Shown piece by piece: positions 17,220 to 27,289 of a stretch of 64,000 nucleotides of DNA. A program made the position numbers and the translations under genes. Where the stretch lies: NCBI GenBank assembly GCA_964444835.1, contig CAYUIT010000002.1, forward strand, positions 124,001 through 188,000, in the 5' to 3' direction. The DNA comes from CADEED01 sp964444835. GTDB lineage: Bacteria; Pseudomonadota; Gammaproteobacteria; Steroidobacterales; Steroidobacteraceae. Position 1 is the first letter of the stretch; each line of letters starts with the position of its first letter. The notes under the pieces were generated by a model that was given only the letters and a program-made list of their open reading frames with translations, did not search any database and was not told the origin of the DNA.

Positions 17220-20200
17220 ATGCGGTCGAATACGATGGGTCGGGCGAGCCTTTGGCTCATGGTGTGTGCAGCGTTGCTGGTGGCGGTGAGCGGCTGCGGT
17301 CGCCGCGCGAGTGATGCCGGGGGCGACGGCACGCAGCTCGTGGCCAACAAGCCCGACCCCGCCTGGGCCAACTTGATTACGGCGCACACGGTCGGTGCGA
17401 TCTCGCGCCTCGGCTCCATTCGCGTGGTGTTCGCGGACGATGTCGTGAGCGCGGACAAAGTCGGCGCGGATGCGAGCGCCTACTTCGAACTCGAACCGAA
17501 AGTTGCCGACACGCCGATCTTTGCCAGCACACGCGAGATCGTCCTCGTACCGGTCAAGGGCTTGCCGGCTAACACCCGCTTCCTCGGCCGCGTAAAAGGC
17601 GCCGGGTTGCGAGGCGTCCCGGAGAAGCTGTCGCCTTTCGAGTTCGTGTTTCAGACGCTTGCGCCGAATTTCGAGGTCATCGTCGATGGACTCGCGGCCG
17701 GTGAGACGCGCGGCACCATGGAACTCAGCGGCGCGATTGCAACGGCCGATGTCGAAGAGCCGACTGCGATTGAAAAGACCCTCGAAGCGTCGTTTGGCGG
17801 CAAAGCGCTCACCATCGCGTGGAATCACGCACCCGAATCGCAACGGCACGCTTTCAAGATCACGGGCATCCAACGACAAGCTGAGGTCGCAAAGCTCACC
17901 TTGAAATGGGATGGCAAGCCGATCGCCGTGGCGAACACAGGCTCGCAAGAAATCGACGTGCCCGGTCGCGATCAGTTCGTCGTCATTCAAGCGCAGGCGC
18001 TCGAAGAAGCGACCCGGCGTTCGGTTGTGGTGCAGTTTTCCGACGCGCTCGACCCGAAGCAGAACTTGAAAGGCCTCGTCGCGCTCGCGGATACGGAATT
18101 CACGACGCGCATCGACGGCAACACGCTGACGCTCTTTCCGGAGAGTGAAGTCTCCGGCGATATTGCCCTAACGATCGAGCCCGGCATCCAAAATGCGTTT
18201 GGTGAGAAACTAACGACTCGCGCGGAGTACTCGCTGACATTCACGAGCACCAAGCCGCAAGTGCGCTTCGTCGGCACGGGTGTGATCCTGCCCGAGGCGG
18301 CAACGCTCACTGTGCCCTTCGAGGCTGTCAGCGTGCGTGCAGTGCAAGTGACGGCACTGCGCGTGTTCGAACGCAACGTACCGCAATTCCTGCAAGTCAA
18401 CCGCCTCGACGGCACGATGGAACTCGGCCGCGTCGGCCGCTTCCTGTGGCGCAAGACGATTCCGTTGACGGCGCCCGTGGCCGGTCGCTGGACGCGCTAC
18501 CACCTGGATGTGACCGAACTGGTGAAATCGAATCCGGGCGGCCTCTTCCAACTGACGCTGTCGATTGCGCCGCAAGACGCGACCTATGAGTGCCCGAACA
18601 AGCCTGCCAGCACTGGCACCGCGCCCACAACCGTGGAGGTCCCGAGTCAAGACGACCTGTATATGGTCGATTCTTCATACTGGGACTCCGCCGAGGAATA
18701 CTTCGGCGCCGACGCAGAGATTGATTGGACTCAGCGGCACGATCCATGCGCACCGGCCTACTACCGCTACGCAGACGGCATTCGCTCGTCACGTAACTTG
18801 TTAGCCTCGAACATCGGGCTCGTCGCCAAACGCGATGCGCGCGGCGACTGGCTCGTCGCTGCGACGAACCTGCGGACAGCCGAAACACTCAACAATGCCA
18901 AGATCACGGCGCTCAATTTCCAGGGCGATGCGCTGGGTACCGCGACGACTAACTCAGACGGTATGGCGACGTTATCGCTGAAGGGCCAACCGTTTACGCT
19001 GGTCGCCGACGCCAATGGCGGCAAGGGTTACTTGAAGGTCAATGCCGGAGCGGCCCTGCCCGTCAGTCACTTCGATGTCGGTGGCGAAACGCTCGCCAAG
19101 GGCCTCAAAGGTTATCTGTACGGCGATCGCGGCGTCTGGCGGCCAGGCGATCCGATCTACCTCACGTTCGTGGTGCAAGACAAGGCGAAGACCTTGCCAG
19201 CTAATCACCCGGTCACATTGGAGCTGCGCAATCCGCAAGGCCAAGTAGCCGAAGTCATCACTAACAACACGCCGGTCGGGCAGTTCTATGCCTTCGAATT
19301 GCACACGGCGGCGGACGCGCCCACGGGCGATTGGACGGCGCGTGCCACGCTCGGCGGGGCCACCTTCACCAAGACGCTCAAGATCGAGACGGTGATGCCG
19401 AACCGTCTCAAGATCGATCTCGCGTTCGCCAGCGAGCAGATCGTGTCGGACGAGCCGCTCCGCGGCACGCTCGCAGCGCAATGGCTCAGCGGCGCGAGCG
19501 CTGCGGGTCTCAAGTCCGACATTCAGATGCGGCTCACACCCACACCGACGCGCTTCACGCGCGCAACCGATTTCGTGTTCGACGACCCAACGCGGTTTTA
19601 CGCAGGCGAGCCACTGACGGTGTTCGAAGGCACACTCGATGACAGTGGCAAGACGGCTTTCGAGTCGCAGTTGCAATTGCCGAAAGACGCGCCGGGTATG
19701 TTGAACGCGAATTTCACGACGCGCGTGTTCGAGCGTGGCGGCGCCTTCAGTATCAATCGCGAAACGCGCCCCCTGGCGCCGTTTACGCACTTCGTCGGCT
19801 TACGATTGCCAAAAGGCGATGCGTCCCGCGACATGCTTCTCACCGACAAGGACCATGTCGTCGAGTTAGCCACGTTGGATGCGGCGGGCAAGCCCGTGTC
19901 GCTCTCGGAAATCGAAGTGACGCTGCAGAAGATCGAGTGGCGCTGGTGGTGGGATCAAACGGCAGACTCCGCGCTGGCACAGTACTCGCAAAGCGAGTCG
20001 CGCACGCTCGTCCAGAGCAGCACGGTCGCGACGCAGAATGGCAAGGGCAGCTGGAAGTTCCAGATCAAGTACCCCGACTGGGGCCGGTTCCTCGTCCGCG
20101 CGTGCGACAAGCGTGGCGGCCATTGCACGGGTCGCGTGTTCTACATCGATTGGCCGGGCTGGGCTGGCCGTGCACAAGATCAGAGCGGCCCGGCGGCGAG

Positions 20201-22922
20201 TATTCTCACGCTAACAACCGACAAAGAGGAATATAAGGTTGGGGAAACGGCGACGCTACAGATCCCCGAAGCGGCGGAGGGCCGTGCGCTGCTCACGCTC
20301 GAGACGGGCTCGGAAATTCTCGAGCACCGCTGGATCGAGCCGCGTGCGGGCGCGAATCGCATCAGCATCCCGATCACGGGGCGCATGGCGCCGACTGTGT
20401 ACGCCAGTGTCACGATGATCCAACCGCATACGCGACGCGTCAGCGACCGACCGATGCGGCTGTACGGAGTCGTGCCGCTTAAGGTGACGGACCCGGCCAC
20501 CAAGCTCGCACCCACACTCCTCACCGCGGACGAGTGGGCACCCGAGTCGAAAGCCAAAATCACGGTCAGCGAGAAATCCGGCCAGGCGATGACCTACACG
20601 CTTGCGGTCGTCGACGAGGGCTTGTTAGGCCTCACGAATTTCAAAACGCCGAGCCTGCATGCGGAGTTCTACAAGCGTGAAGCGCTCGGCATCGCAACCT
20701 GGGACTTGTTCGACGAAGTTGCCGGCGCCTATGGCGCTGAACTCGAACGGTTGTTAGCGCTTGGCGGCAGCGACGGCGCGAATGCCATCGATCCGAATGC
20801 CAACAAATCGCGCTTTCCGCCGGTCGTGCGCTTCCTGGGACCATTCCAGTTGAAAGCGGGCGAGAAGCGCGCGCACGAAGTACAACTGCCACAATATGTG
20901 GGCGCTGTCCGCGTCATGCTCGTCGCGGGCGACGGTACGGCGTATGGCTCGGCCGACAAGTCGGTGTTCGTCCGGCAGCCGCTGATGGTGTTACCAACCT
21001 TACCGCGTGTGATCGGGCCGGAGGAGACCTTCAGCCTGCCCGTATCGGTATTTGTCGCGGAACCCTCGATCAAGAACGTGAGTTTGCGTGTGGAGGCTGA
21101 TCCACAGTTCACCGTCGTTGGCTCACCGACGACAGCGCTCACGTTCGCACGTCCGGAGGAAAAGCTGGGCTCTCTCAAGCTCCGCGCCGGCGCACGTCTC
21201 GGTCGCGGCAAGATTCGCGTGGTCGCAACGAGCGGGAAGTACAGCGCCACGAGCGATGTATACCTCGAGGTGCGCAGCCCCAATCCCACCACGACGATCG
21301 TGCAACGTGCGGTCGTCGAGCCCGGCAAGAGTTGGAGCGAGGCTATCCGATGGCACGGCATCGCCGGCACGAACAGCGCCGTACTCGAAGTGTCAGCGGT
21401 CCCGCCGCTCAATCTCGATGGACGGCTCGACTACTTGATCCATTACCCACACGGTTGTTTGGAGCAGACCACCTCTGCGGCGTTCCCACAGATCTACCTC
21501 GCAGTGCTTGCGTCGCTGCCGCCTAACAAGCGAGCAGACGTACAGCGCAACGTCGCGGTGGCCATCGATAAACTGCGGCGCTTCCAGCGCCCGAATGGTG
21601 GCTTCATGTATTGGCCCGGTGGCTGGGCAGTGGGCGAGGACCTCGCCTGGCGTGAGGATTGGAGTACGTCATATGCGGGCCACTTCCTCGTCGAAGCCGA
21701 AAAGTTGGGCTATCGCGTGCCAGCCGACATGCTGAGCAACTGGGTGAGCTACCAGAAGACCACCGCGCAGCGCTGGAATTCCGCGCAAGCGGAGACGCTG
21801 GCGTCCCAGAGTGCCGGCCTGGCCGAGGCCTCGCGTCTCGCGCAAGCCTATCGCCTCTACACGTTGGCGCTCGCCGGCAAGGCCGATGTAGGCTCCATGA
21901 ACCGCCTGCGAGAAACGCGCGCACTGTCTGCCGCTGAGCGTTGGTTGTTAGCCGCGAGCTACAAGCTTGCAGGCCTACAGGACGCTGCGAGCGCACTCAT
22001 GAAGGGTCAGCAGGTCACGTACGTGCGTTCGGCCGGGAGCGAATACACGTTCGGCTCCGATTTGCGCGATCGCGCGTTGTTGCTGACGGCATTGGTCGCG
22101 TTGGGACGTCAGTCCGAAGCGAGCGAAATCGTCGAGGACATTTCAGCAGCGCTCGTCTCGAGCGAGTGGCACAGCACGCAGTCCGTCTCCTACTCGTTGA
22201 TGGCAATGGCGAAGTACGCGGGCGGGCGGCCGTTCGAGGCGTTCACCTACGAACGCTCCGTGGGTGGCAAAGCGCAAGCCGTCACGTCGCAATCGATCGT
22301 GTCGAGTGAAACGCTGGCACCCGGCAACGCGGGGGCGCCGCTGCGCTTCACCAATACAGCCGATCGCAAGTTGTATGCGACGCTGATTGTGCGCGGTGTG
22401 CCGCCGAGCGGCGTCGAGGACGCGGCGGAATCCGGACTGTCGCTCGCGCTCAACTATCTGGATGCCGAGGGCAAGCCGATCACCATCAGCGCGATCCCAC
22501 AAGGATCGGATTTGATCACGCGTGTCGTGGTCACGAACACGACGAAGCGCCGGGTTGATAACTTGGCCTTGACGCAACTCGTGCCGGCCGGCTGGGAAAT
22601 CCGCAACGAACGCCTAGAGGGCGCCGACGTGAGCGGTGTGCGCGATGCGAGCGACTCGCCGCGCACTGCCCCGTGGGATGGCACGGCCGAGGCGACGCGG
22701 GCACGCGCTGAATACGTGGATATCCGCGACGATCGTATCCAGCAGTACTTCAGCTTGAAGCCGGGTGAAGCGATTACGTTCACGACCCGCGTGAACGCAG
22801 CATATCTCGGCCGGTTCTATCTCCCCTCGACCTCGGTCGAAGCCATGTATGACGCCAAGCAATTCGCGCGCAGCAAAGGGCAATGGGTAGAGATCGTGCC
22901 GGCGGACCGCAGCGCTCAGTAG
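17220..22922 (+). CDS. Bacterial alpha-2-macroglobulin lipoprotein (YfhM type)
   Basis: 1900 residues. Start chosen at ATG 17220: it gives a lipoprotein signal ending VSGC (Cys26) and has GGGGAGA/AGGG upstream, although the frame is open to 17103. The thioester motif HGCLEQTT (Cys1413) is intact, so it should covalently trap attacking proteases. Further family segments: GYLYGDRGVWRPGDPIYLTF, VDEGLLGLTNF before the bait-related region, and a C-terminal receptor-like domain ending in SVEAMYD. It is thought to protect the periplasm when the outer membrane is breached. Seventeen bases upstream of pbpC, the usual partner, which would repair the wall. Confidence 0.93.
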   Translation: MRSNTMGRASLWLMVCAALLVAVSGCGRRASDAGGDGTQLVANKPDPAWANLITAHTVGAISRLGSIRVVFADDVVSADKVGADASAYFELEPKVADTPIFASTREIVLVPVKGLPANTRFLGRVKGAGLRGVPEKLSPFEFVFQTLAPNFEVIVDGLAAGETRGTMELSGAIATADVEEPTAIEKTLEASFGGKALTIAWNHAPESQRHAFKITGIQRQAEVAKLTLKWDGKPIAVANTGSQEIDVPGRDQFVVIQAQALEEATRRSVVVQFSDALDPKQNLKGLVALADTEFTTRIDGNTLTLFPESEVSGDIALTIEPGIQNAFGEKLTTRAEYSLTFTSTKPQVRFVGTGVILPEAATLTVPFEAVSVRAVQVTALRVFERNVPQFLQVNRLDGTMELGRVGRFLWRKTIPLTAPVAGRWTRYHLDVTELVKSNPGGLFQLTLSIAPQDATYECPNKPASTGTAPTTVEVPSQDDLYMVDSSYWDSAEEYFGADAEIDWTQRHDPCAPAYYRYADGIRSSRNLLASNIGLVAKRDARGDWLVAATNLRTAETLNNAKITALNFQGDALGTATTNSDGMATLSLKGQPFTLVADANGGKGYLKVNAGAALPVSHFDVGGETLAKGLKGYLYGDRGVWRPGDPIYLTFVVQDKAKTLPANHPVTLELRNPQGQVAEVITNNTPVGQFYAFELHTAADAPTGDWTARATLGGATFTKTLKIETVMPNRLKIDLAFASEQIVSDEPLRGTLAAQWLSGASAAGLKSDIQMRLTPTPTRFTRATDFVFDDPTRFYAGEPLTVFEGTLDDSGKTAFESQLQLPKDAPGMLNANFTTRVFERGGAFSINRETRPLAPFTHFVGLRLPKGDASRDMLLTDKDHVVELATLDAAGKPVSLSEIEVTLQKIEWRWWWDQTADSALAQYSQSESRTLVQSSTVATQNGKGSWKFQIKYPDWGRFLVRACDKRGGHCTGRVFYIDWPGWAGRAQDQSGPAASILTLTTDKEEYKVGETATLQIPEAAEGRALLTLETGSEILEHRWIEPRAGANRISIPITGRMAPTVYASVTMIQPHTRRVSDRPMRLYGVVPLKVTDPATKLAPTLLTADEWAPESKAKITVSEKSGQAMTYTLAVVDEGLLGLTNFKTPSLHAEFYKREALGIATWDLFDEVAGAYGAELERLLALGGSDGANAIDPNANKSRFPPVVRFLGPFQLKAGEKRAHEVQLPQYVGAVRVMLVAGDGTAYGSADKSVFVRQPLMVLPTLPRVIGPEETFSLPVSVFVAEPSIKNVSLRVEADPQFTVVGSPTTALTFARPEEKLGSLKLRAGARLGRGKIRVVATSGKYSATSDVYLEVRSPNPTTTIVQRAVVEPGKSWSEAIRWHGIAGTNSAVLEVSAVPPLNLDGRLDYLIHYPHGCLEQTTSAAFPQIYLAVLASLPPNKRADVQRNVAVAIDKLRRFQRPNGGFMYWPGGWAVGEDLAWREDWSTSYAGHFLVEAEKLGYRVPADMLSNWVSYQKTTAQRWNSAQAETLASQSAGLAEASRLAQAYRLYTLALAGKADVGSMNRLRETRALSAAERWLLAASYKLAGLQDAASALMKGQQVTYVRSAGSEYTFGSDLRDRALLLTALVALGRQSEASEIVEDISAALVSSEWHSTQSVSYSLMAMAKYAGGRPFEAFTYERSVGGKAQAVTSQSIVSSETLAPGNAGAPLRFTNTADRKLYATLIVRGVPPSGVEDAAESGLSLALNYLDAEGKPITISAIPQGSDLITRVVVTNTTKRRVDNLALTQLVPAGWEIRNERLEGADVSGVRDASDSPRTAPWDGTAEATRARAEYVDIRDDRIQQYFSLKPGEAITFTTRVNAAYLGRFYLPSTSVEAMYDAKQFARSKGQWVEIVPADRSAQ

Positions 22923-22938
22923 ACGGTCGGTAGGCAAC

Positions 22939-25347
22939 ATGCGCCCGCGCTTGCCCAAGATCCGACGCCGGCGGTGGTGGACCTTCACCGCCACGCTCGT
23001 CGTCGGCGCGGGCGTGGCGTTTTGGGCGATGTTGCCGCAGCCGCTGTTTCGCGCGCCCTTGGCCTATGTCGCAGTTGATCGTCACGGAGAGTTGTTAGGC
23101 GCGAGGATCGCGAGTGATGGCCAGTGGCGCTTCCCGCCACGCGCGGATGTCGCCGACAAGTTCGCGCAAGCGATCGTGGCGTATGAGGATCAGCGCTTTT
23201 GGTCGCATCCGGGCGTCGACCCGCTCGCCATCGCTCGCGCGCTGCGGCAGAACGCGGCGCGCGACCGGATCGTCAGCGGCGGCAGCACGATCACGATGCA
23301 AGTCGCGCGGCTCGCCCGCGAACGCACCGGCCGCAACCTGAGCGCCAAGTTGATGGAGGCGCTCTGGGCGCTGCGCATCGAAGCGGGTTACAGCAAAGCC
23401 GAGGTCCTCGCGTTGTATGCCAACCATGCACCTTTCGGCGGCAACGTCGTGGGACTCGAGGCGGCCGCGTGGCGCTACTTCGGACGCGGCCCCGACACGC
23501 TCTCGTGGGCCGAGGCGTGCACGCTCGCGGTGCTGCCTAACAGCCCAGCGCTCGTAAACCTCGCACGCAATCGCGCCGCCCTCCTCCGCAAACGCGATTT
23601 TGTGTTGCGTCGCTTGCACGAGCGCGGTGTCATCGACTCGCTCGAACTCGAGCTCGCGCTTGCCGAGCCGCTCACCGCTGAGCCGCGCGAACTACCGAGC
23701 CTCGCGCCGCATCTCCTCGAAACGCTGCGGGCCGCGCACCCCGAGCAGCATCGGTTCGTCACGACGCTCGACACGGACCTACAGGTTGCGGCCAGCGCCT
23801 TGGTACACGAACACGGCGTTGCACTGGCGCGCCAGGATATCCACAACGCAGCCGCGATCGTGCTCGACAATCGCACGTTCGAAGTGCTGGCGTACGTGGG
23901 CAACACCGCTTGGCGGGCCGGCGGCGAACGCGGCTTTGCGGTAGACATCGTGCAACGTCCACGCAGTACCGGCAGCATCCTGAAGCCAGTCTTGTACGCG
24001 GCAATGCTCGAGGAAGGCTCGCTCCTGCCGCAGATGTTGTTAGCTGACGTTCCCACCCAATACGGCGGGTACAGCCCGGAGAACTTCGATCGGCAGTATC
24101 GCGGCGCGGTGCCGGCTGATTCGGCGCTGGCTCAGTCGTTGAACGTCCCAGCGGTGCGCATGCTGCGTCGCTACGGTGTCGAGCGGTTCTACGACGTGCT
24201 GCAATCGATGGGCATGTCGACGCTGACGCGCCCACCGGATCACTACGGGCTCACGCTGGTGTTAGGCGGTGCCGAGGGCACGCTGTGGGACATGGCGCAA
24301 CTCCACGCGAACCTCGCCGATATCGCCGGGCGCCCAGCCACCGCAGGTGAGCCCACGCTGCGACGCGCGCGCGTGTTGCTCGAGGAACCGGCGAATCCCG
24401 TCACCGACAGTGCGCCCGTCAATCACGCGATCGGCGCCGGCGCGGCTTGGCTGACGTTGAACGCCCTGCTGGAAGTGCAACGACCTGGCGAGGAAGGCCA
24501 CTGGCGCAACTTTGCATCCGCCCACCAGATCGCTTGGAAAACGGGTACGAGTTGGGGCCTGCGCGATGGTTGGGCGATCGGCAGCACGTCGCGTCACACG
24601 ATCGCAGTGTGGGTGGGCAACGCATCGGGCGAAGGCCGCCCGGGCCTCACAGGCTCAACGGTCGCAGCACCCTTGTTGTTTGCGCTATTCAATCGCGTCG
24701 GCGGCAGCGATTGGTTCGACGCGCCCTATCACGCACTCAAACAAGTAGATGTGTGTCGTAACGACGGCTACCTCGCTAACGACTACTGCGAATCGCAGCG
24801 GATCTGGATCCCGCGGAACAGCCATTTCGACCAGCAAACGCCGCACAACGTCCTCGTGCATCTCGACGCTCGCGGGCAAGCGCGGGTGGATAGCAGTTGC
24901 GCGTCCACCAGTGACATGCGATCGGCCGCTTGGTTCGTGCTGCCGCCGACGCAAGAGTTCTACTTTCGCCGCCAGCACGCCGCGTACCGATCCTTGCCGG
25001 ACTATCGTGCCGATTGCTCGGTCATGCCGCCGAGCCGCGCGCCACTCGATTTCATCTATCCCACTTACGAAGCGCGCATCTACGTGCCATTAGAGCTCGA
25101 TGGCCGCGCGAGCCGCGTCGTCTTCCAGGCGGTACATCGCGACCGCGGGGCCGAGATCCTCTGGCATTTGGATGACCAGTTCCTGGGGTCCACTCGCGGC
25201 ACGCACAGCCAAGCGCTGGATATTGAACCCGGTCCTCATGTGCTCACGATCGTCGATGCCGCGGGCAATCGAGCGAGTCGCCGGTTCGAGATCTTGGAGC
25301 GCGTCGAGCGCCATGCGGGCGCGCCATCTCTCGCCGCAGGTCGTTAG
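22939..25347 (+). CDS. pbpC: Penicillin-binding protein 1C
   Basis: 802 residues. One N-terminal transmembrane segment; glycosyltransferase domain with catalytic Glu83 in AYEDQRFWSHPG and GGSTITMQVARL; transpeptidase domain with the SxxK serine Ser346 in GSILKP and Lys534 in KTGTSWGLRD; then the C-terminal domain special to PBP1C (ISTYEARIYVP-like region, here FIYPTYEARIYVP). It polymerises and possibly crosslinks peptidoglycan in the periplasm. Co-transcribed with the alpha-2-macroglobulin gene. Its stop overlaps the stop of the convergent Lrp-type gene by 4 bases within GTTAG. Confidence 0.93.
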   Translation: MRPRLPKIRRRRWWTFTATLVVGAGVAFWAMLPQPLFRAPLAYVAVDRHGELLGARIASDGQWRFPPRADVADKFAQAIVAYEDQRFWSHPGVDPLAIARALRQNAARDRIVSGGSTITMQVARLARERTGRNLSAKLMEALWALRIEAGYSKAEVLALYANHAPFGGNVVGLEAAAWRYFGRGPDTLSWAEACTLAVLPNSPALVNLARNRAALLRKRDFVLRRLHERGVIDSLELELALAEPLTAEPRELPSLAPHLLETLRAAHPEQHRFVTTLDTDLQVAASALVHEHGVALARQDIHNAAAIVLDNRTFEVLAYVGNTAWRAGGERGFAVDIVQRPRSTGSILKPVLYAAMLEEGSLLPQMLLADVPTQYGGYSPENFDRQYRGAVPADSALAQSLNVPAVRMLRRYGVERFYDVLQSMGMSTLTRPPDHYGLTLVLGGAEGTLWDMAQLHANLADIAGRPATAGEPTLRRARVLLEEPANPVTDSAPVNHAIGAGAAWLTLNALLEVQRPGEEGHWRNFASAHQIAWKTGTSWGLRDGWAIGSTSRHTIAVWVGNASGEGRPGLTGSTVAAPLLFALFNRVGGSDWFDAPYHALKQVDVCRNDGYLANDYCESQRIWIPRNSHFDQQTPHNVLVHLDARGQARVDSSCASTSDMRSAAWFVLPPTQEFYFRRQHAAYRSLPDYRADCSVMPPSRAPLDFIYPTYEARIYVPLELDGRASRVVFQAVHRDRGAEILWHLDDQFLGSTRGTHSQALDIEPGPHVLTIVDAAGNRASRRFEILERVERHAGAPSLAAGR

Positions 25348-25811
25348 CGCAGCGGTACGCGGCCGCTCTGCATCACAGTGCGCAACGCCAAACTCGACTG
25401 CACACGCTCGACACCCGGCAGTCGCGTGAGCACGTTGTGGATGCGTTCGAAGTCGGGCACGCCGCCGACCAAGATGCGCAGTAGGTAGTCGGCCTCGCCA
25501 CTCATCAAGTAGCAGTCCAGCACCTCTGGAACGCCGCCCACCGCACGCTCGAACTCCGCCAAGTCCTTTTGTTGCTGCCGCACGAGCGTGATGCGTACGA
25601 AGATCGTACCGGTGAGACCGAGCTTCGCCGGGTTGACGAGCGCCGCGTAGCCGTCGATCACACCACTCTCTTCAAGCCGCCGCACACGGCGCAAGCAGGT
25701 GGATTCCGTCAGCCGCAATCGACTTGCCAGCGCGCTATTGGCGATACGCCCGTCTTTTTGCAGTTCCGCCAAGATGAGCCGATCCGTGCGATCTAGGTTA
25801 TCAAGTGCCAT
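25344..25811 (-). CDS. Lrp/AsnC-family transcriptional regulator
   Basis: 155 residues, normal for the family. N-terminal helix-turn-helix (LDRTDRLILAELQKDGRIANS, with RLRLTESTCLRRVRRLEE as recognition region) and a C-terminal RAM ligand domain (ILVGGVPDFERIHNVLTRLPG). The open frame extends 38 codons upstream, but MALDNLDRTD is the usual N-terminus. It is divergent from alanine dehydrogenase across 134 bases, so the probable role is alanine-responsive control of ald and itself. No clear operator palindrome was found in the gap. Confidence 0.9.
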   Translation of the reverse strand: MALDNLDRTDRLILAELQKDGRIANSALASRLRLTESTCLRRVRRLEESGVIDGYAALVNPAKLGLTGTIFVRITLVRQQQKDLAEFERAVGGVPEVLDCYLMSGEADYLLRILVGGVPDFERIHNVLTRLPGVERVQSSLALRTVMQSGRVPLR

Positions 25812-25945
25812 ATTCCACCGCTTTGTATCTCTTTCGCGCAAGCTTCTGCCAAAGGATGCCGTGGTACGCCGCGCAAATGCAAGCCTGTTGCAAGCCGAGC
25901 GGCCTACCCTAGCGGCTTCCGTCACCCTTCATTTGGAGCGCGCTC

Positions 25946-27055
25946 ATGCGTATCGGCGTCCCGCGAGAGATCAAGACACACGAATATCGAGTTGGCCTCG
26001 TCACTGCAGGCGTTCGCGAGCTGACCGCAGCCGGTCACGAAGTGCTGGTCGAGACCAATGCAGGCGCTGCGATCGGCTTGACCGATGACGCCTACCGCGC
26101 CGCGGGCGCGAAGATTGCGCCGAATGCAGCCACTGTGTTTGAGAACGCGGAACTCATCGTCAAGGTCAAGGAGCCGCAGATCCAGGAATGCCAGATGCTC
26201 CGCAAGGGTCAGGTGTTATTCACCTATTTGCACCTCGCGGCCGATCTTGCGCAAGCGAAAGCGCTGGTCGCGTCGGGCGCGACAGCCATTGCCTATGAGA
26301 CGATCAATGCGCCGGATGGCACCTTGCCGCTGCTGACCCCGATGAGCGAGGTTGCTGGCCGCATGTCAGTTCATGTCGGCGCTAACTACTTACAAAAAGC
26401 CAACGGGGGCTTCGGCGTGCTCTTGGGTGGTGTGCCCGGCGTGGCGCCCGCGAAAGTGGTGATCCTCGGCGGTGGTGTCTCCGGCACGCATGCGGCCGAG
26501 ATGGCGGTGGGTTTGCGCGCCGACGTAACGGTCGTCGACCGCTCGGTCAAGCGATTGCGCGAGTTGTCATCGATCTTCGGTAGCCAGATCAAGACGGCCT
26601 ATTCGACGACCGAGGCCATCGCGACGCTCGTACGCACTGCCGACCTCGTGATCGGTGCCGTACTGATTCCGGGCGCCGCGGCACCGAAGCTCGTGACGCG
26701 CGACATGATCAAGACGATGGAGCAAGGTGCCGTGCTGGTGGACATCGCCATCGACCAAGGCGGTTGCTTCGAAACTAGCCGTCCCACGAGCCATGCCGAG
26801 CCCACGTATGTCGTCGACGGCGTCGTGCACTACTGCGTCACGAACATGCCCGGCGCCGTGCCGCGCACGTCCACGTTTGCGCTGACTAATGCGACGCTGC
26901 CATACGTACGCACGCTGGCCGACCACGGCTGGCAAGCAGCAGTCGCTCGCGATGCGGGGCTTGCCAATGGCCTCAACGTGCATGCCGGCGCCATCACACA
27001 CGCCGCTGTGGCTCGCGATCTCGGCCTGCCATTCGCTGCGTACCAAGCGCGCTAA
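25946..27055 (+). CDS. ald: Alanine dehydrogenase
   Basis: 369 residues. NAD-dependent interconversion of L-alanine with pyruvate and ammonia. Family motifs: MRIGVPREIKTHEYRVGL at the start, VKVKEPQ (substrate Lys), LFTYLHLAAD (His), the NAD fold VVILGGGVSGTHAAEMAVGL and DIAIDQGGCFETSRPTSH. GGAG sits nine bases before the ATG. It lies opposite an Lrp-type regulator. The stop lies in CTAAC and is followed by hairpins. Confidence 0.95.
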   Translation: MRIGVPREIKTHEYRVGLVTAGVRELTAAGHEVLVETNAGAAIGLTDDAYRAAGAKIAPNAATVFENAELIVKVKEPQIQECQMLRKGQVLFTYLHLAADLAQAKALVASGATAIAYETINAPDGTLPLLTPMSEVAGRMSVHVGANYLQKANGGFGVLLGGVPGVAPAKVVILGGGVSGTHAAEMAVGLRADVTVVDRSVKRLRELSSIFGSQIKTAYSTTEAIATLVRTADLVIGAVLIPGAAAPKLVTRDMIKTMEQGAVLVDIAIDQGGCFETSRPTSHAEPTYVVDGVVHYCVTNMPGAVPRTSTFALTNATLPYVRTLADHGWQAAVARDAGLANGLNVHAGAITHAAVARDLGLPFAAYQAR

Positions 27056-27057
27056 CG

Positions 27058-27119
27058 CTAACGAAAGTCGTTAGGTGCGAGTCGAGTTCGGGGGCTAGCC
27101 GCCTTCGTCCCCGACTCGC
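27058..27119. terminator. Two hairpins downstream of ald (possible terminator)
   Basis: First hairpin: CTAACG (27058-27063), loop AAAGT, CGTTAG (27069-27074). Second: GCGAGTCG (27077-27084) pairs with CGACTCGC (27112-27119), with the inner G-run facing a C-run. There is no T-tract, so this is not a textbook intrinsic terminator; it may stabilise the ald mRNA end. A third small hairpin, CGCGC-TTCG-GCGCG, lies at 27183-27196 before the kinase gene. Confidence 0.35.
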
Positions 27120-27289
27120 GCCCTTTCGTCCCACTTTCGCGACATTCCATCCGCCGCACAGCACTCCGTCATCCAAGATAGGCGCGCTTCGGCGCGTAAT
27201 CACGACTGGCCGCCGAAAGTCGGTTGCAACCGCAGCGCAAACGGTCGCATCCTCCACCGACAGTCGGCTCTGGGAGGGGCTCGCGGAAG

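Noticed and set aside
17058..17990. Open frame (310 codons) on the minus strand
   Set aside because: Antisense to the start of the alpha-2-macroglobulin gene. Arg/Asp/His-rich composition is typical of a shadow frame.
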